A DNA stretch of 8,601 nt from an uncultured Lachnospiraceae bacterium (GTDB lineage Bacteria > Bacillota > Clostridia > Lachnospirales > Lachnospiraceae): positions 1-8,601 of the forward strand of contig CAMKMR010000063.1 in NCBI GenBank assembly GCA_946413945.1, written 5' to 3'. A model generated the notes under the pieces. It worked only from the letters and a program-made list of their open reading frames with translations. It was not told the DNA's origin and did not search any database. Numbering within the stretch: position 1 is the stretch's first letter; every line of letters starts with the position of its first letter. The translations under genes were made by a program, and so were the position numbers. Below are positions 1-6,202 of this stretch, in pieces.

Positions 1-612
1 AAGCATTGTCACATCAGCTGAGATCATAGGAACATTTGCAGCTTCAAGCGCTTCACGTACTGCTGAGAAGTCTTCTGGTGAAGTAACGATCTCATATGAA
101 TCCTCTTCTTCAGAGAAATCTTCTGCACCTGCATCAAGAGCAAGCATCATAAGATCATCTGCTGTTCCTTCATATTCTTCTTTATCAACAATGATCTGTC
201 CCTTTTCATCGAACATATAAGATACACAGCCTGTTGTACCAACATTTCCATCACCTTTTGTGAATGCTGAACGAACATTTGAAGCTGTACGGTTCTTATT
301 ATCTGTAAGTGTCTTTACGATGATAGCTGTACCAGCCGGTCCATAACCTTCATATGTATTGTAAACATAGTTTACATTTGCCCCTTCACCTGCAGCCTTT
401 TTGATACCTCTGGCAATAGTATCATTTGGCATGTTATTAGCTTTTGCTTTTGCAATAACATCACGAAGTTTTGAGTTGTTTTCTGGATCTGGTCCGCCTT
501 CTCTAACTGCAACTACGATAAGTCTACCAATCTGAGTAAAAATCTTACCCTTTGCAGCATCATTTTTTTCCTTCTTATGCTTAATGTTTGCAAATTTTGA
601 ATGTCCTGACAT
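1..612 (-). CDS. yebC: YebC/TACO1-family protein, 3' end cut by window edge
   Basis: The open frame runs from an ATG at 610-612 to the window edge with no stop, giving 204 residues. YebC proteins are usually about 240-245 residues, so roughly 40 C-terminal residues lie outside. The N-terminus reads MSGHSKFANIKHKKEK, then KGKIFTQIGR, AKANNMPNDTI and, near residues 87-96, TYEGYGPAGT; these are hallmark YebC/TACO1 segments. The family is cytoplasmic. It was long annotated as DNA-binding transcriptional regulators (PmpR-like), while TACO1 and more recent bacterial work point to a role in translation. The sequence alone does not decide between these. An AAGGAG ribosome binding site (plus-strand ctcctt, 622-627) sits 9 bases before the ATG and supports this start. 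It is the last visible gene of the nnr-alr-CBS-yebC run, 26 bp after the CBS gene, and is probably co-transcribed. Identification is firm; function is less so. Confidence 0.95.
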   Translation of the reverse strand, partial: MSGHSKFANIKHKKEKNDAAKGKIFTQIGRLIVVAVREGGPDPENNSKLRDVIAKAKANNMPNDTIARGIKKAAGEGANVNYVYNTYEGYGPAGTAIIVKTLTDNKNRTASNVRSAFTKGDGNVGTTGCVSYMFDEKGQIIVDKEEYEGTADDLMMLALDAGAEDFSEEEDSYEIVTSPEDFSAVREALEAANVPMISADVTML

Positions 613-638
613 TTTTATATACTCCTTATTTCATTTTC

Positions 639-1457
639 TTACTCTTTTTCTTCTGTTGCCTTATCTTCTGTCTCTGGCAACTTCTTTATTTTAACGGAAG
701 TTATCATATTGTCCTTCATTTCAAGCAGGCCAAAACTATATCCGCCATATTCAATATTTATTTCTTCTCCTGGCTGAGGAAGATGTCCTAGTTTAAATAA
801 CATAAAACCATTTACAGTTTCAATATCACCTTCTGGAAATTCTATATCATCAAGTAATTCCATAAGATCATTGAGTGACATCTGACCATCGACTATATAG
901 CCCTGATCGGCAGCTTTTGTTATTTCTGTATCTGGTTTGTCGTGCTCATCCTGTATATCACCAACTATCTCTTCTAAGATATCTTCTAAGGTCACTATTC
1001 CATCTGTCTGTCCATACTCATCAACAATTATAGCAAGGTGCAGTTTTTGTCTCTGCATCTGTCTTAACAATTTTGATATATTGATAGTAGGATGAACAAA
1101 TAAGGTCTGATCTACAAGTGTCTCAAGAGTCTTTGTATTATCCTTAAGATAAGCCGCTACAAGATCTTTTAAATGAGCCACTCCTATTATATTGTCTATA
1201 TCCTCGTCATACACCGGATATCTTGAGAAATTGCTTTCCAAGGCACAGGGCAATGCATCAAGGATTTTCATATTTTTATCAAGGGCAAAGATTTTATTTC
1301 TGCTGGTCATTATATCTCTTGCATACTTATCATCAAAATCAAGTATATTTGAGATCATCTCAGCTTCATTTTCATGAATATAGCCTTTATCATAGCCTTC
1401 TTCAACTATTGAAAGTATTTCCTCTTCTACCTTTTCTTCTTCTTTTTTCTTAAACAT
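639..1457 (-). CDS. Soluble CBS-pair / CorC_HlyC domain protein (YbeX/TlyC-like)
   Basis: The 272-residue protein has a charged Lys/Glu-rich start (residues 3-13). A CBS pair follows: the first begins near RDIMTSR (47-53) and contains SRYPVYDEDIDNIIGVAHLKDL (split here as SRYPVY 78-83 and GVAHLKDL 92-99). The second ends in DEYGQTDGIVTLEDILEEI (146-164) with GDIQDEHD after it. The C-terminal CorC_HlyC (transporter-associated) domain spans about 185-260, starting GYIVDGQMSLNDL. No transmembrane segment is visible, and the N-terminal DUF21 membrane domain of full-length 'hemolysin C' proteins is absent. That makes it similar in build to E. coli CorC/YbeX: cytosolic, probably nucleotide-sensing through the CBS pair. 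YbeX has been linked to magnesium/cobalt efflux and to ribosome metabolism. The hemolysin label is historical and not supported here. Its ATG starts 4 bp after the alr stop with no strong ribosome binding site, suggesting translational coupling to alr. The family call is strong; the biochemical role is unknown. Confidence 0.93.
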   Translation of the reverse strand: MFKKKEEEKVEEEILSIVEEGYDKGYIHENEAEMISNILDFDDKYARDIMTSRNKIFALDKNMKILDALPCALESNFSRYPVYDEDIDNIIGVAHLKDLVAAYLKDNTKTLETLVDQTLFVHPTINISKLLRQMQRQKLHLAIIVDEYGQTDGIVTLEDILEEIVGDIQDEHDKPDTEITKAADQGYIVDGQMSLNDLMELLDDIEFPEGDIETVNGFMLFKLGHLPQPGEEINIEYGGYSFGLLEMKDNMITSVKIKKLPETEDKATEEKE

Positions 1458-1461
1458 AATT

Positions 1462-2619
1462 TTACTTTAAGTATGATACTTCTTTTACTTCTTTTCCTTC
1501 TTTAAAATACACTCTAGGTACTCGTCTTGAAAGATTGCAGACAAGCTCATAATTAAAACTTGCTGCCGGTGCCGCAACTTCTTCTACTGAAACCGTTGCA
1601 TCCCCATCTGATCCAATGAGTATTACTTCATCTCTAAGTGATGCTTCAGGTATGTTTGAAACATCCACCATAAACTGATCCATACATACTCTTCCTAAGA
1701 TAGGAGCATATTTTCCATGTATTATAACTCTTCCTACACCCGACTGAGCTCTTGGGTAGCCGTCTGCATAACCTGCTGAAACTGTAGCTACTCTTATCTC
1801 TTTATCAGTTTTATAGGTCCAGCCGTAGCTTATACCACGTCCTGCTGGAAGAGTTTTTATATGTGTAATTCTGCTCTTAAGTTTTAAGGCCGGATAAAGT
1901 TTTATATCTTTAGTCACTTCCTCCGACGGATACAGTCCATATATTACTATGCCAAGCCTCATCATGTCAAACCCGGCAGAATGAATTTCCATCGAACCCG
2001 CGCTGTTATCCATATGTTTAATATTAAATTTAAAACCAGCCTTTTCAAGTTCTTTTATAAACCATGTAAAATTCTTATACTGAAGTTCAGCAGCCGATTT
2101 ATCAAACTCATCTGCTTTTGCATAATGGGTAAATATTCCTTCGACATAAAGTCCCTTCATATCCAGCAGTTTCACGGCTTCGCCTACGCCTTCATCTGTA
2201 CACTGAAATCCAATACGACTCATTCCTGAATCTGCCTTAATATGGACTCTGGCTTTTTTATTCATTGATATTGCTAAATCTGATAATTCCTTGCAGGCAT
2301 CGCTATTAAATACTGCCATTGTGATATCATATTCTATCGCATCCTTAAAATCGTCCTTATCTGTATATCCCAATATAAGGATTGGCTTTGTGATCCCTGC
2401 TTTTCTAAGCTCGATAGCTTCATCTATACCTGCAACGCCAAAATAATCACAAAGATCACTCATCTCCTCAGCTATCTCTATAGCTCCATGGCCATAAGCA
2501 TCAGCTTTTATAACAAGAAGAGTTTTCTTGCCAGGATCATTTAACTCCTGAATTGTTATAATATTTTTTCTTATTCTGTCAAGGTCAATGTCAGCTTCTA
2601 TTCTTTTGAAATGACTCAT
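1462..2619 (-). CDS. alr: Alanine racemase
   Basis: This PLP enzyme interconverts L- and D-alanine in the cytoplasm and supplies D-Ala for peptidoglycan. The 385-residue length is normal for the family. The PLP-binding lysine is K38 in VIKADAYGHG (36-45). The second catalytic base is Y265 in GISYGWTY (262-269). The carbamylated-lysine position is K128 in VHIKADSGMSRIG (125-137), with HY at 165-166 and R221 (RLGIVIYGLYPS), which contacts the PLP ring nitrogen in the family. GRVCMDQFMVDVS (309-321) closes the active site in the C-terminal beta domain. All key residues are intact. AAGGA in the 68-bp gap, 9 bases before the ATG, serves as ribosome binding site. It follows nnr, a common neighbour in Firmicutes, and is tightly coupled to the downstream CBS gene. 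Whether it is the biosynthetic racemase or one of several paralogues cannot be told from this window. Confidence 0.98.
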   Translation of the reverse strand: MSHFKRIEADIDLDRIRKNIITIQELNDPGKKTLLVIKADAYGHGAIEIAEEMSDLCDYFGVAGIDEAIELRKAGITKPILILGYTDKDDFKDAIEYDITMAVFNSDACKELSDLAISMNKKARVHIKADSGMSRIGFQCTDEGVGEAVKLLDMKGLYVEGIFTHYAKADEFDKSAAELQYKNFTWFIKELEKAGFKFNIKHMDNSAGSMEIHSAGFDMMRLGIVIYGLYPSEEVTKDIKLYPALKLKSRITHIKTLPAGRGISYGWTYKTDKEIRVATVSAGYADGYPRAQSGVGRVIIHGKYAPILGRVCMDQFMVDVSNIPEASLRDEVILIGSDGDATVSVEEVAAPAASFNYELVCNLSRRVPRVYFKEGKEVKEVSYLK

Positions 2620-2652
2620 GTTTTATCGTCCTTCACTCAAATATTTGTAAAG

Positions 2653-2686
2653 AAAGTCAAAACCCAATTTTTATCGGACTGACTTT
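2653..2686 (-). other. Intercistronic hairpin between nnr and alr
   Basis: Immediately after the nnr stop the minus-strand transcript can form AAAGTCA paired with TGACTTT (7 bp, plus-strand arms 2653-2659 and 2680-2686). Inside it CCGAT can pair with ATTGG (5 bp including one G-U, arms 2664-2668 and 2673-2677) around an AAAA loop. No run of T follows (CTTTACAAAT), so a full intrinsic terminator is unlikely. It may partially attenuate transcription or protect the nnr 3' end. The call rests only on visible complementarity. Confidence 0.4.
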
Positions 2687-2687
2687 A

Positions 2688-4379
2688 TCATATACAAGTA
2701 GAAATGGCTCTTCCCATATAGTCTGCTATATCTCTTGCCATCAGGCTATGCTCGCCTAATTCTTTAGTGACAAGGTCACCTGCTCTTCCATGAAGATATA
2801 CGCCTAATCTTGCTGCAGTAACACTTTCTGCTCCCGCTGCGATAAGGGCAGCTATCACTCCAGTGAGAACATCTCCTGAACCACCTGTGGACATACCCGA
2901 ATTCCCGCTTGTATTAACATATATTTTTTCTTCATTATCATTTGCGACAAATGTACGTGCATCCTTTAGCACTAATGTTATATGATAATCCTTTGCGGCA
3001 TTTATTGCAACTTTACTACGATTATTTTTTATATATTCTATTATTTCTTTTAAATCTTTATCCTTGTCTTTTAAGAGCCTTGCCATCTCAAGCATATGAG
3101 GAGTTGCTATAACACTTATATCCTTTTTATAAAGATCATTAAAAACTTCTTTTTTTGAAGCTAATATGTTTATTGCATCTGCATCTATTATAAGCTTAGT
3201 ATCTGATTTTATCTTTTCAGTAACTAAGTCTACGATTTTTTTTGCATTTTCATCTGTCGCAAGCCCTGGTCCAAGTACCAGTACTTCTGCCCAGCTAAGA
3301 CTTTTTTCTATCTCGCTTCTTAAGGCTTCGTTTACATCTTTATAACAATAAAGTAAAGCTTCAGGAAGCATCTCCTGGATCATCTTTCGATTATTTTCAT
3401 GTGTTATTATCTTTACCAGACCAGCACCTGTCCTGTAAGCTGCCAGTGCTGAAAGATAGGCTGCGCCGCTGATATTTTCTGAGCCTGCAATAATAAGCAC
3501 TCTTCCATAACTGCCCTTATTAGAATCATTTTTTCTGGCAGGAAGAAGATTCCTTATCTCCCGAGCTTCATAGCCAAAATGTTTTATCTCTTTTTCTTTA
3601 TCCCTGTAAAATCCAATATCTGCCACTATTGTCTGTCCAGACATCGAGTTTCCCGGTTCAAATAAGCTTCCTATTTTTCTATAACCAAAGCTTATTGTTT
3701 TATCTGCCTTTATAGCTTCCCCCAGGATCTTCCCCGTATCTGCAGAGACTCCACTTGGAATATCCACTGAGATGACACTTTTACCAGAAGCATTTATCGT
3801 ATTTATAGCCTTAAGTTGAGGTCCTGTAACCGGACGTGAAAGTCCTATCCCAAAGATTCCATCTATTATAAGATGATAGTCATTTATTATCTTATCCAAA
3901 TTAACCTGGTCTAGTTTTTCTGCCTTCTTTATTTTCTCTATTTCATCTTCTGTTTTAACCAGCTTTTTTGTTTTCTCTATTTCATCCTCTGCTTTAAGCA
4001 GTTTCTTTGTTTTCTCTATTTTCTCATCATTATCATCATCGAAAACAGGATAAAAAATGTTAACTCCAGCCTTTTTAGCTAGTTCTAGCTGTTTTATAAA
4101 TGCTTCACTTTTCTTAGATATCCCATTTATATAAAAAGCATCTACATTATAGCCTTTTAACTTTAAGATTCTTGATGCTGCAAGTCCATCTCCACCGTTA
4201 TTTCCGGCTTCCACAACTGCAAGTACTTTTTTATTCTTATCAAAGCCTAGCATCTTTTCAGTTTCATTTGTTACTGCTAATGCAGCTCTTTCCATTAAAA
4301 CAAGCTGCGGAATACCTATTTCTTCTATTGTATACTTATCTATATTTCCTGCTTCTAAAGCTGTTGGATAATAAACCAT
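2688..4379 (-). CDS. nnr: Bifunctional NAD(P)H-hydrate epimerase / ADP-dependent dehydratase
   Basis: This metabolite-repair enzyme handles NADHX and NADPHX: the N-terminal YjeF_N half epimerises the hydrates and the C-terminal ribokinase-like (CARKD) half dehydrates them back to NAD(P)H using ADP. In the N domain (about 1-275) are AGNNGGDGLAASR (58-70), DGIFGIGLSRPVTG (173-186) and SVDIPSGVSADTG (204-216). In the C domain are GSYGRVLIIAGS (289-300), GAAYLSALAAYRTGAG (305-320), VLGPGL (368-373), IIDADAIN (397-404) and GMSTGGSGDVLTG (495-507), the nucleotide and catalytic loop. The usual TPHPGE loop reads TPHMLE (426-431). The 563-residue length is on the long side, because residues about 118-160 carry a Lys/Glu-rich insert of three 13-residue repeats. 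A GAAGG ribosome binding site lies 6 bases before the ATG. It heads the presumed operon with alr; acpS, a frequent upstream partner in Firmicutes, is not here. Identification is firm. Confidence 0.97.
   Translation of the reverse strand: MVYYPTALEAGNIDKYTIEEIGIPQLVLMERAALAVTNETEKMLGFDKNKKVLAVVEAGNNGGDGLAASRILKLKGYNVDAFYINGISKKSEAFIKQLELAKKAGVNIFYPVFDDDNDEKIEKTKKLLKAEDEIEKTKKLVKTEDEIEKIKKAEKLDQVNLDKIINDYHLIIDGIFGIGLSRPVTGPQLKAINTINASGKSVISVDIPSGVSADTGKILGEAIKADKTISFGYRKIGSLFEPGNSMSGQTIVADIGFYRDKEKEIKHFGYEAREIRNLLPARKNDSNKGSYGRVLIIAGSENISGAAYLSALAAYRTGAGLVKIITHENNRKMIQEMLPEALLYCYKDVNEALRSEIEKSLSWAEVLVLGPGLATDENAKKIVDLVTEKIKSDTKLIIDADAINILASKKEVFNDLYKKDISVIATPHMLEMARLLKDKDKDLKEIIEYIKNNRSKVAINAAKDYHITLVLKDARTFVANDNEEKIYVNTSGNSGMSTGGSGDVLTGVIAALIAAGAESVTAARLGVYLHGRAGDLVTKELGEHSLMARDIADYMGRAISTCI
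3932..4021 (-). repeat. In-frame 39-bp tandem repeat inside nnr
   Basis: Units 3932-3970 and 3971-4009 agree at 34 of 39 bases, and a third partial copy (12 identical bases) begins at 4010. The period is exactly 13 codons, so the frame holds. In the protein this gives IEKTKKLLKAEDE (121-133) and IEKTKKLVKTEDE (134-146), followed by a degenerate IEKIKKAEKLDQV (147-159). The repeats lie between the dinucleotide-fold segment ending near residue 113 and the DGIFGIGL motif, where the family normally has a short linker. They probably form a charged surface helix. Confidence 0.85.
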
Positions 4380-4546
4380 ATCGCGCCTTCTTTATTATTA
4401 AATTTAATCTTTTGTTTACTATATCTACCTCGTATAGCTGTTCTTAAATAACTCAACCAAATGCTTGCCTGCTTATCCCGATAGTGCTACTTAAAGAGCC
4501 TCAGAGTAGCTAGACCCAAAGCACCTTATATAGGCTTCTTGTTAGC
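4380..4546 (-). other. Candidate structured 5' leader of nnr (unassigned)
   Basis: If transcription starts near 4546, downstream of the TATAAT box, nnr has a leader of about 165 nt. Visible pairing includes GCTACT with AGTAGC (plus-strand 4486-4491 and 4505-4510, 13-nt loop). A longer-range pairing is TGCTT with AAGCA (4470-4474 and 4519-4523), extended by GCC/GGC (4467-4469 and 4533-4535) across a bulge. I looked for T-box, SAM, purine, lysine, TPP, c-di-GMP, guanidine, ZTP and fluoride signatures and recognised none. It may be a cis-acting RNA, a small RNA gene, or an unstructured leader with chance pairing. No coding frame here looks real. Confidence 0.3.
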
Positions 4547-4553
4547 ATATTTA

Positions 4554-4582
4554 ATTATACATTTATGCTTCCTCTCCTTCCA
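4554..4582 (-). promoter_or_regulatory. Candidate sigma-A promoter for the nnr operon
   Basis: On the minus strand a perfect TATAAT (plus-strand attata, 4554-4559) is preceded, after 17 bases, by TGGAAG (plus-strand 4577-4582), which matches the -35 consensus at only 3 of 6 positions. The predicted start is near 4546. It is the best match in the divergent region for the nnr-alr-CBS-yebC genes. The -35 box is weak, so an activator or a different start remains possible. Confidence 0.45.
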
Positions 4583-4603
4583 CAAATTTTTCAATAAATT
4601 TGT
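4582..4603. promoter_or_regulatory. 8-6-8 palindrome, candidate operator
   Basis: ACAAATTT (4582-4589), six bases, then AAATTTGT (4596-4603) form a perfect inverted repeat. Its right end touches the first base of the candidate paaK -35 box (4603-4608), and its left end touches the candidate -35 of the divergent nnr promoter. Size, symmetry and placement suit a dimeric repressor or activator. AT-rich composition raises the odds of a chance palindrome, and no regulator gene is in the window. Confidence 0.45.
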
Positions 4604-4631
4604 TGCACTAAAGCGCGAAAGCATATAAAAT
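4603..4631 (+). promoter_or_regulatory. Candidate sigma-A promoter for paaK
   Basis: TTGCAC (4603-4608), 17 bases, then TAAAAT (4626-4631). The -10 box matches consensus at 5 of 6 positions and the -35 at 3 of 6. Transcription would start near 4638, leaving about 40 nt of leader before the paaK ATG. Confidence 0.5.
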
Positions 4632-4668
4632 ATGGTCTATATGTTTTTTGATGAAATTTTTATCCCTT

Positions 4669-4673
4669 GGAGG
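4669..4673 (+). promoter_or_regulatory. Ribosome binding site fixing the paaK start
   Basis: GGAGG sits 5 bases before the ATG at 4679. The frame is also open to a TTG at 4667, but that codon overlaps this site, so it cannot be the start that the site serves. The ATG at 4679 is preferred. Confidence 0.85.
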
Positions 4674-4678
4674 TCATT

Positions 4679-5995
4679 ATGAAGAAATATTTTCAGGAAG
4701 AACTTGAGACCATGCCTGTTGAAAAGATTAAAGAGCTTCAGAAAGAAAAGCTTTTAAAGCAGGTTAAATATGTTTATGAAAACAACAGCTATTACAAAAA
4801 ATTAATGGATAAAAAAGGCGTTAGTCCTGATGATATTAAAGAATTAGAGGATATCTCAAAGCTTCCATTTCTTTCAAAAGCAGATTTAAGAGAAGCTTAT
4901 CCATATGGTCTTCTTTCTGCTCCTCTTAAGGATTGTGTAAGAATACATTCAACAAGTGGAACAACAGGCCGCCGCGTGGTAGCATTTTATACCCAGCACG
5001 ATATTGATCTTTGGGAAGAATGCTGCGCAAGAGCAATCGTTGCTGCCGGAGGAAATGAAGAAGATGTTGTCCAGGTTGCTTATGGCTACGGTCTTTTCAC
5101 AGGAGGAGCAGGAATCCACGGTGGTTCTCATAAGGTTGGCTGCCTTACTCTTCCAATGTCTTCAGGAAGTACAGAAAGACAGATTCAGTTCATGAGAGAT
5201 CTTAATGCTACAATCCTTGCATGTACTCCTTCCTATGCCGCATATATTGGTGAAAAACTCCACGATATGGGATTTACACCTGACGATATAAGACTTAAAG
5301 CCGGAATATTCGGTGCTGAACCATGGACAGAAGAAATGCGTCAGAATATAGAAAGAAACTTAGGCATCAAGGCCTATGATATTTACGGTCTTACAGAGAT
5401 CTCTGGACCTGGCGTAGCTTTTGAATGTGAATGTCAGACAGGAATGCATATAAACGAGGATCATTTCTATGCAGAGATAATCGATCCTGACACAGGAGAA
5501 GTTCTTCCAGAAGGCAGCGTTGGTGAACTTGTATTTACTTCTCTTGATAAGGAAGCATTCCCACTTATCAGATACAGAACTCGTGACCTTACAGTTCTTC
5601 GTCATGAAAAATGTGCCTGCGGCCGTACTCACATCAAGATGGCTAAGCCTATGGGCCGTTCAGACGATATGCTTATCATCCGTGGCGTAAATGTATTCCC
5701 TTCACAGATTGAAACTGTTCTTCTAAAGGAAGGTTATACACCAAACTATCAGATAATGGTCGATCGTATCGACAACGAAGATACATTTGATATTAATGTT
5801 GAACTTTCAGATGAGATGTTTGTTAAGATTCACTCTAACGGCGGTGATGATACAGATGAAAAGAAAAATCTTACAGCTGCATTTAAGACAATGCTTGGCA
5901 TAAGACCAAAGGTTCATCTTCTTGCCCCTAAGTCTATCACAAGATCAGAGGGTAAAGCTGTAAGAGTAATCGATAAGAGAAAGCTTCACGATTAA
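4679..5995 (+). CDS. paaK: Phenylacetate-CoA ligase (arylacetate-CoA ligase family)
   Basis: This ANL-superfamily enzyme activates an aryl acid such as phenylacetate to its CoA thioester through an acyl-AMP intermediate. The product has 438 residues, normal for PaaK. Motifs: the ATP-binding loop STSGTTGR (91-98), DIYGLTEISGPG (234-245) for adenine and substrate, RYRTRDL (298-304), the hinge/C-domain segment MGRSDDMLIIRGVNVFPSQ (325-343), and SEGKAVRV (424-431) with probable catalytic K426. Cys residues in FECEC (248-252) and CACGR (312-316) are at positions where some PaaK structures hold zinc. The gene stands alone: no iorAB or paa catabolic genes are adjacent here. In anaerobes such orphans are thought to act with 2-oxoacid ferredoxin oxidoreductases in aromatic amino acid metabolism; that is inference. 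The true substrate (phenylacetate, indoleacetate or hydroxyphenylacetate) cannot be read from sequence. Its 3' end is tandemly duplicated just past the stop. Confidence 0.95.
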   Translation: MKKYFQEELETMPVEKIKELQKEKLLKQVKYVYENNSYYKKLMDKKGVSPDDIKELEDISKLPFLSKADLREAYPYGLLSAPLKDCVRIHSTSGTTGRRVVAFYTQHDIDLWEECCARAIVAAGGNEEDVVQVAYGYGLFTGGAGIHGGSHKVGCLTLPMSSGSTERQIQFMRDLNATILACTPSYAAYIGEKLHDMGFTPDDIRLKAGIFGAEPWTEEMRQNIERNLGIKAYDIYGLTEISGPGVAFECECQTGMHINEDHFYAEIIDPDTGEVLPEGSVGELVFTSLDKEAFPLIRYRTRDLTVLRHEKCACGRTHIKMAKPMGRSDDMLIIRGVNVFPSQIETVLLKEGYTPNYQIMVDRIDNEDTFDINVELSDEMFVKIHSNGGDDTDEKKNLTAAFKTMLGIRPKVHLLAPKSITRSEGKAVRVIDKRKLHD

Positions 5996-6055
5996 TAATT
6001 TTAGACAATCGATATGAGAAAACTTCACGATTAATAATGTTAAACAAGCGATAAG
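5968..6055 (+). repeat. 39-bp tandem repeat of the paaK 3' end
   Basis: Unit 5968-6006 contains the last paaK codons and stop; unit 6007-6045 repeats it at 35 of 39 bases, and a third partial copy (9 of 10 bases) starts at 6046. The period of 13 codons keeps frame: the copy reads IDMRKLHD then TAA, against IDKRKLHD in the gene. It is separated by in-frame stops TAA, TAA and TAG (5993-6004), so it is not translated as part of PaaK. It looks like a past tandem duplication with four substitutions since. Confidence 0.85.
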
Positions 6056-6126
6056 CTCTGTATTTATATATCTTCTATGATAGCTTTATTCAGATTAAGC
6101 AATATATCAATAATTTAAAAGCAAGC

Positions 6127-6197
6127 AAAAAAATAAGCTCTTACTTACCAGCCTTATTTAAAGGCCACGGTAAAGTAAGAGCTTTTTTATTTTTTAT
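6127..6197. terminator. Bidirectional intrinsic terminator between paaK and clpB
   Basis: The arms AAGCTCTTACTTACC (6135-6149) and GGTAAAGTAAGAGCTT (6169-6184) pair over 15 bp with one bulged base. An inner stem GCCTT/AAGGC (6151-6155 and 6161-6165) closes an ATTTA loop. A T-rich tract (6183-6197) follows on the plus strand, and seven A (6127-6133) precede the hairpin, giving a U-tract on the minus strand. It therefore serves both convergent genes; the clpB stop is 18 bases away. Confidence 0.93.
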
Positions 6198-6202
6198 CAG
6201 GA

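Noticed and set aside
588..791. Plus-strand 67-codon Phe/Leu-rich frame resembling a small membrane protein
   Set aside because: It overlaps the yebC start and the CBS gene end in antisense, has no ribosome binding site, and its hydrophobicity follows from Lys/Glu codons read backwards.
639..1457. Hemolysin annotation for the CBS/CorC protein
   Set aside because: No membrane or toxin domain is present; the name comes from old TlyC/HlyC labelling of the shared C-terminal domain.
4172..4447. Plus-strand 91-codon open frame running from inside nnr into the divergent region
   Set aside because: It is antisense to the conserved Nnr N-domain, is Leu/Phe/Tyr-rich as expected from a complementary AT-rich strand, and has no ribosome binding site or family likeness.
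4465..4535. Possible 6S RNA, T-box or known riboswitch in the nnr leader
   Set aside because: The TGAGGCTC-like segment resembles pieces of 6S RNA, but I could not build the long closing stem and found no T-box or riboswitch core, so I left it unassigned.
4667..4678. TTG start four codons upstream for paaK
   Set aside because: The TTG overlaps the GGAGG ribosome binding site that serves the ATG at 4679, and PaaK homologues begin close to MKKYFQEELE-like sequence.
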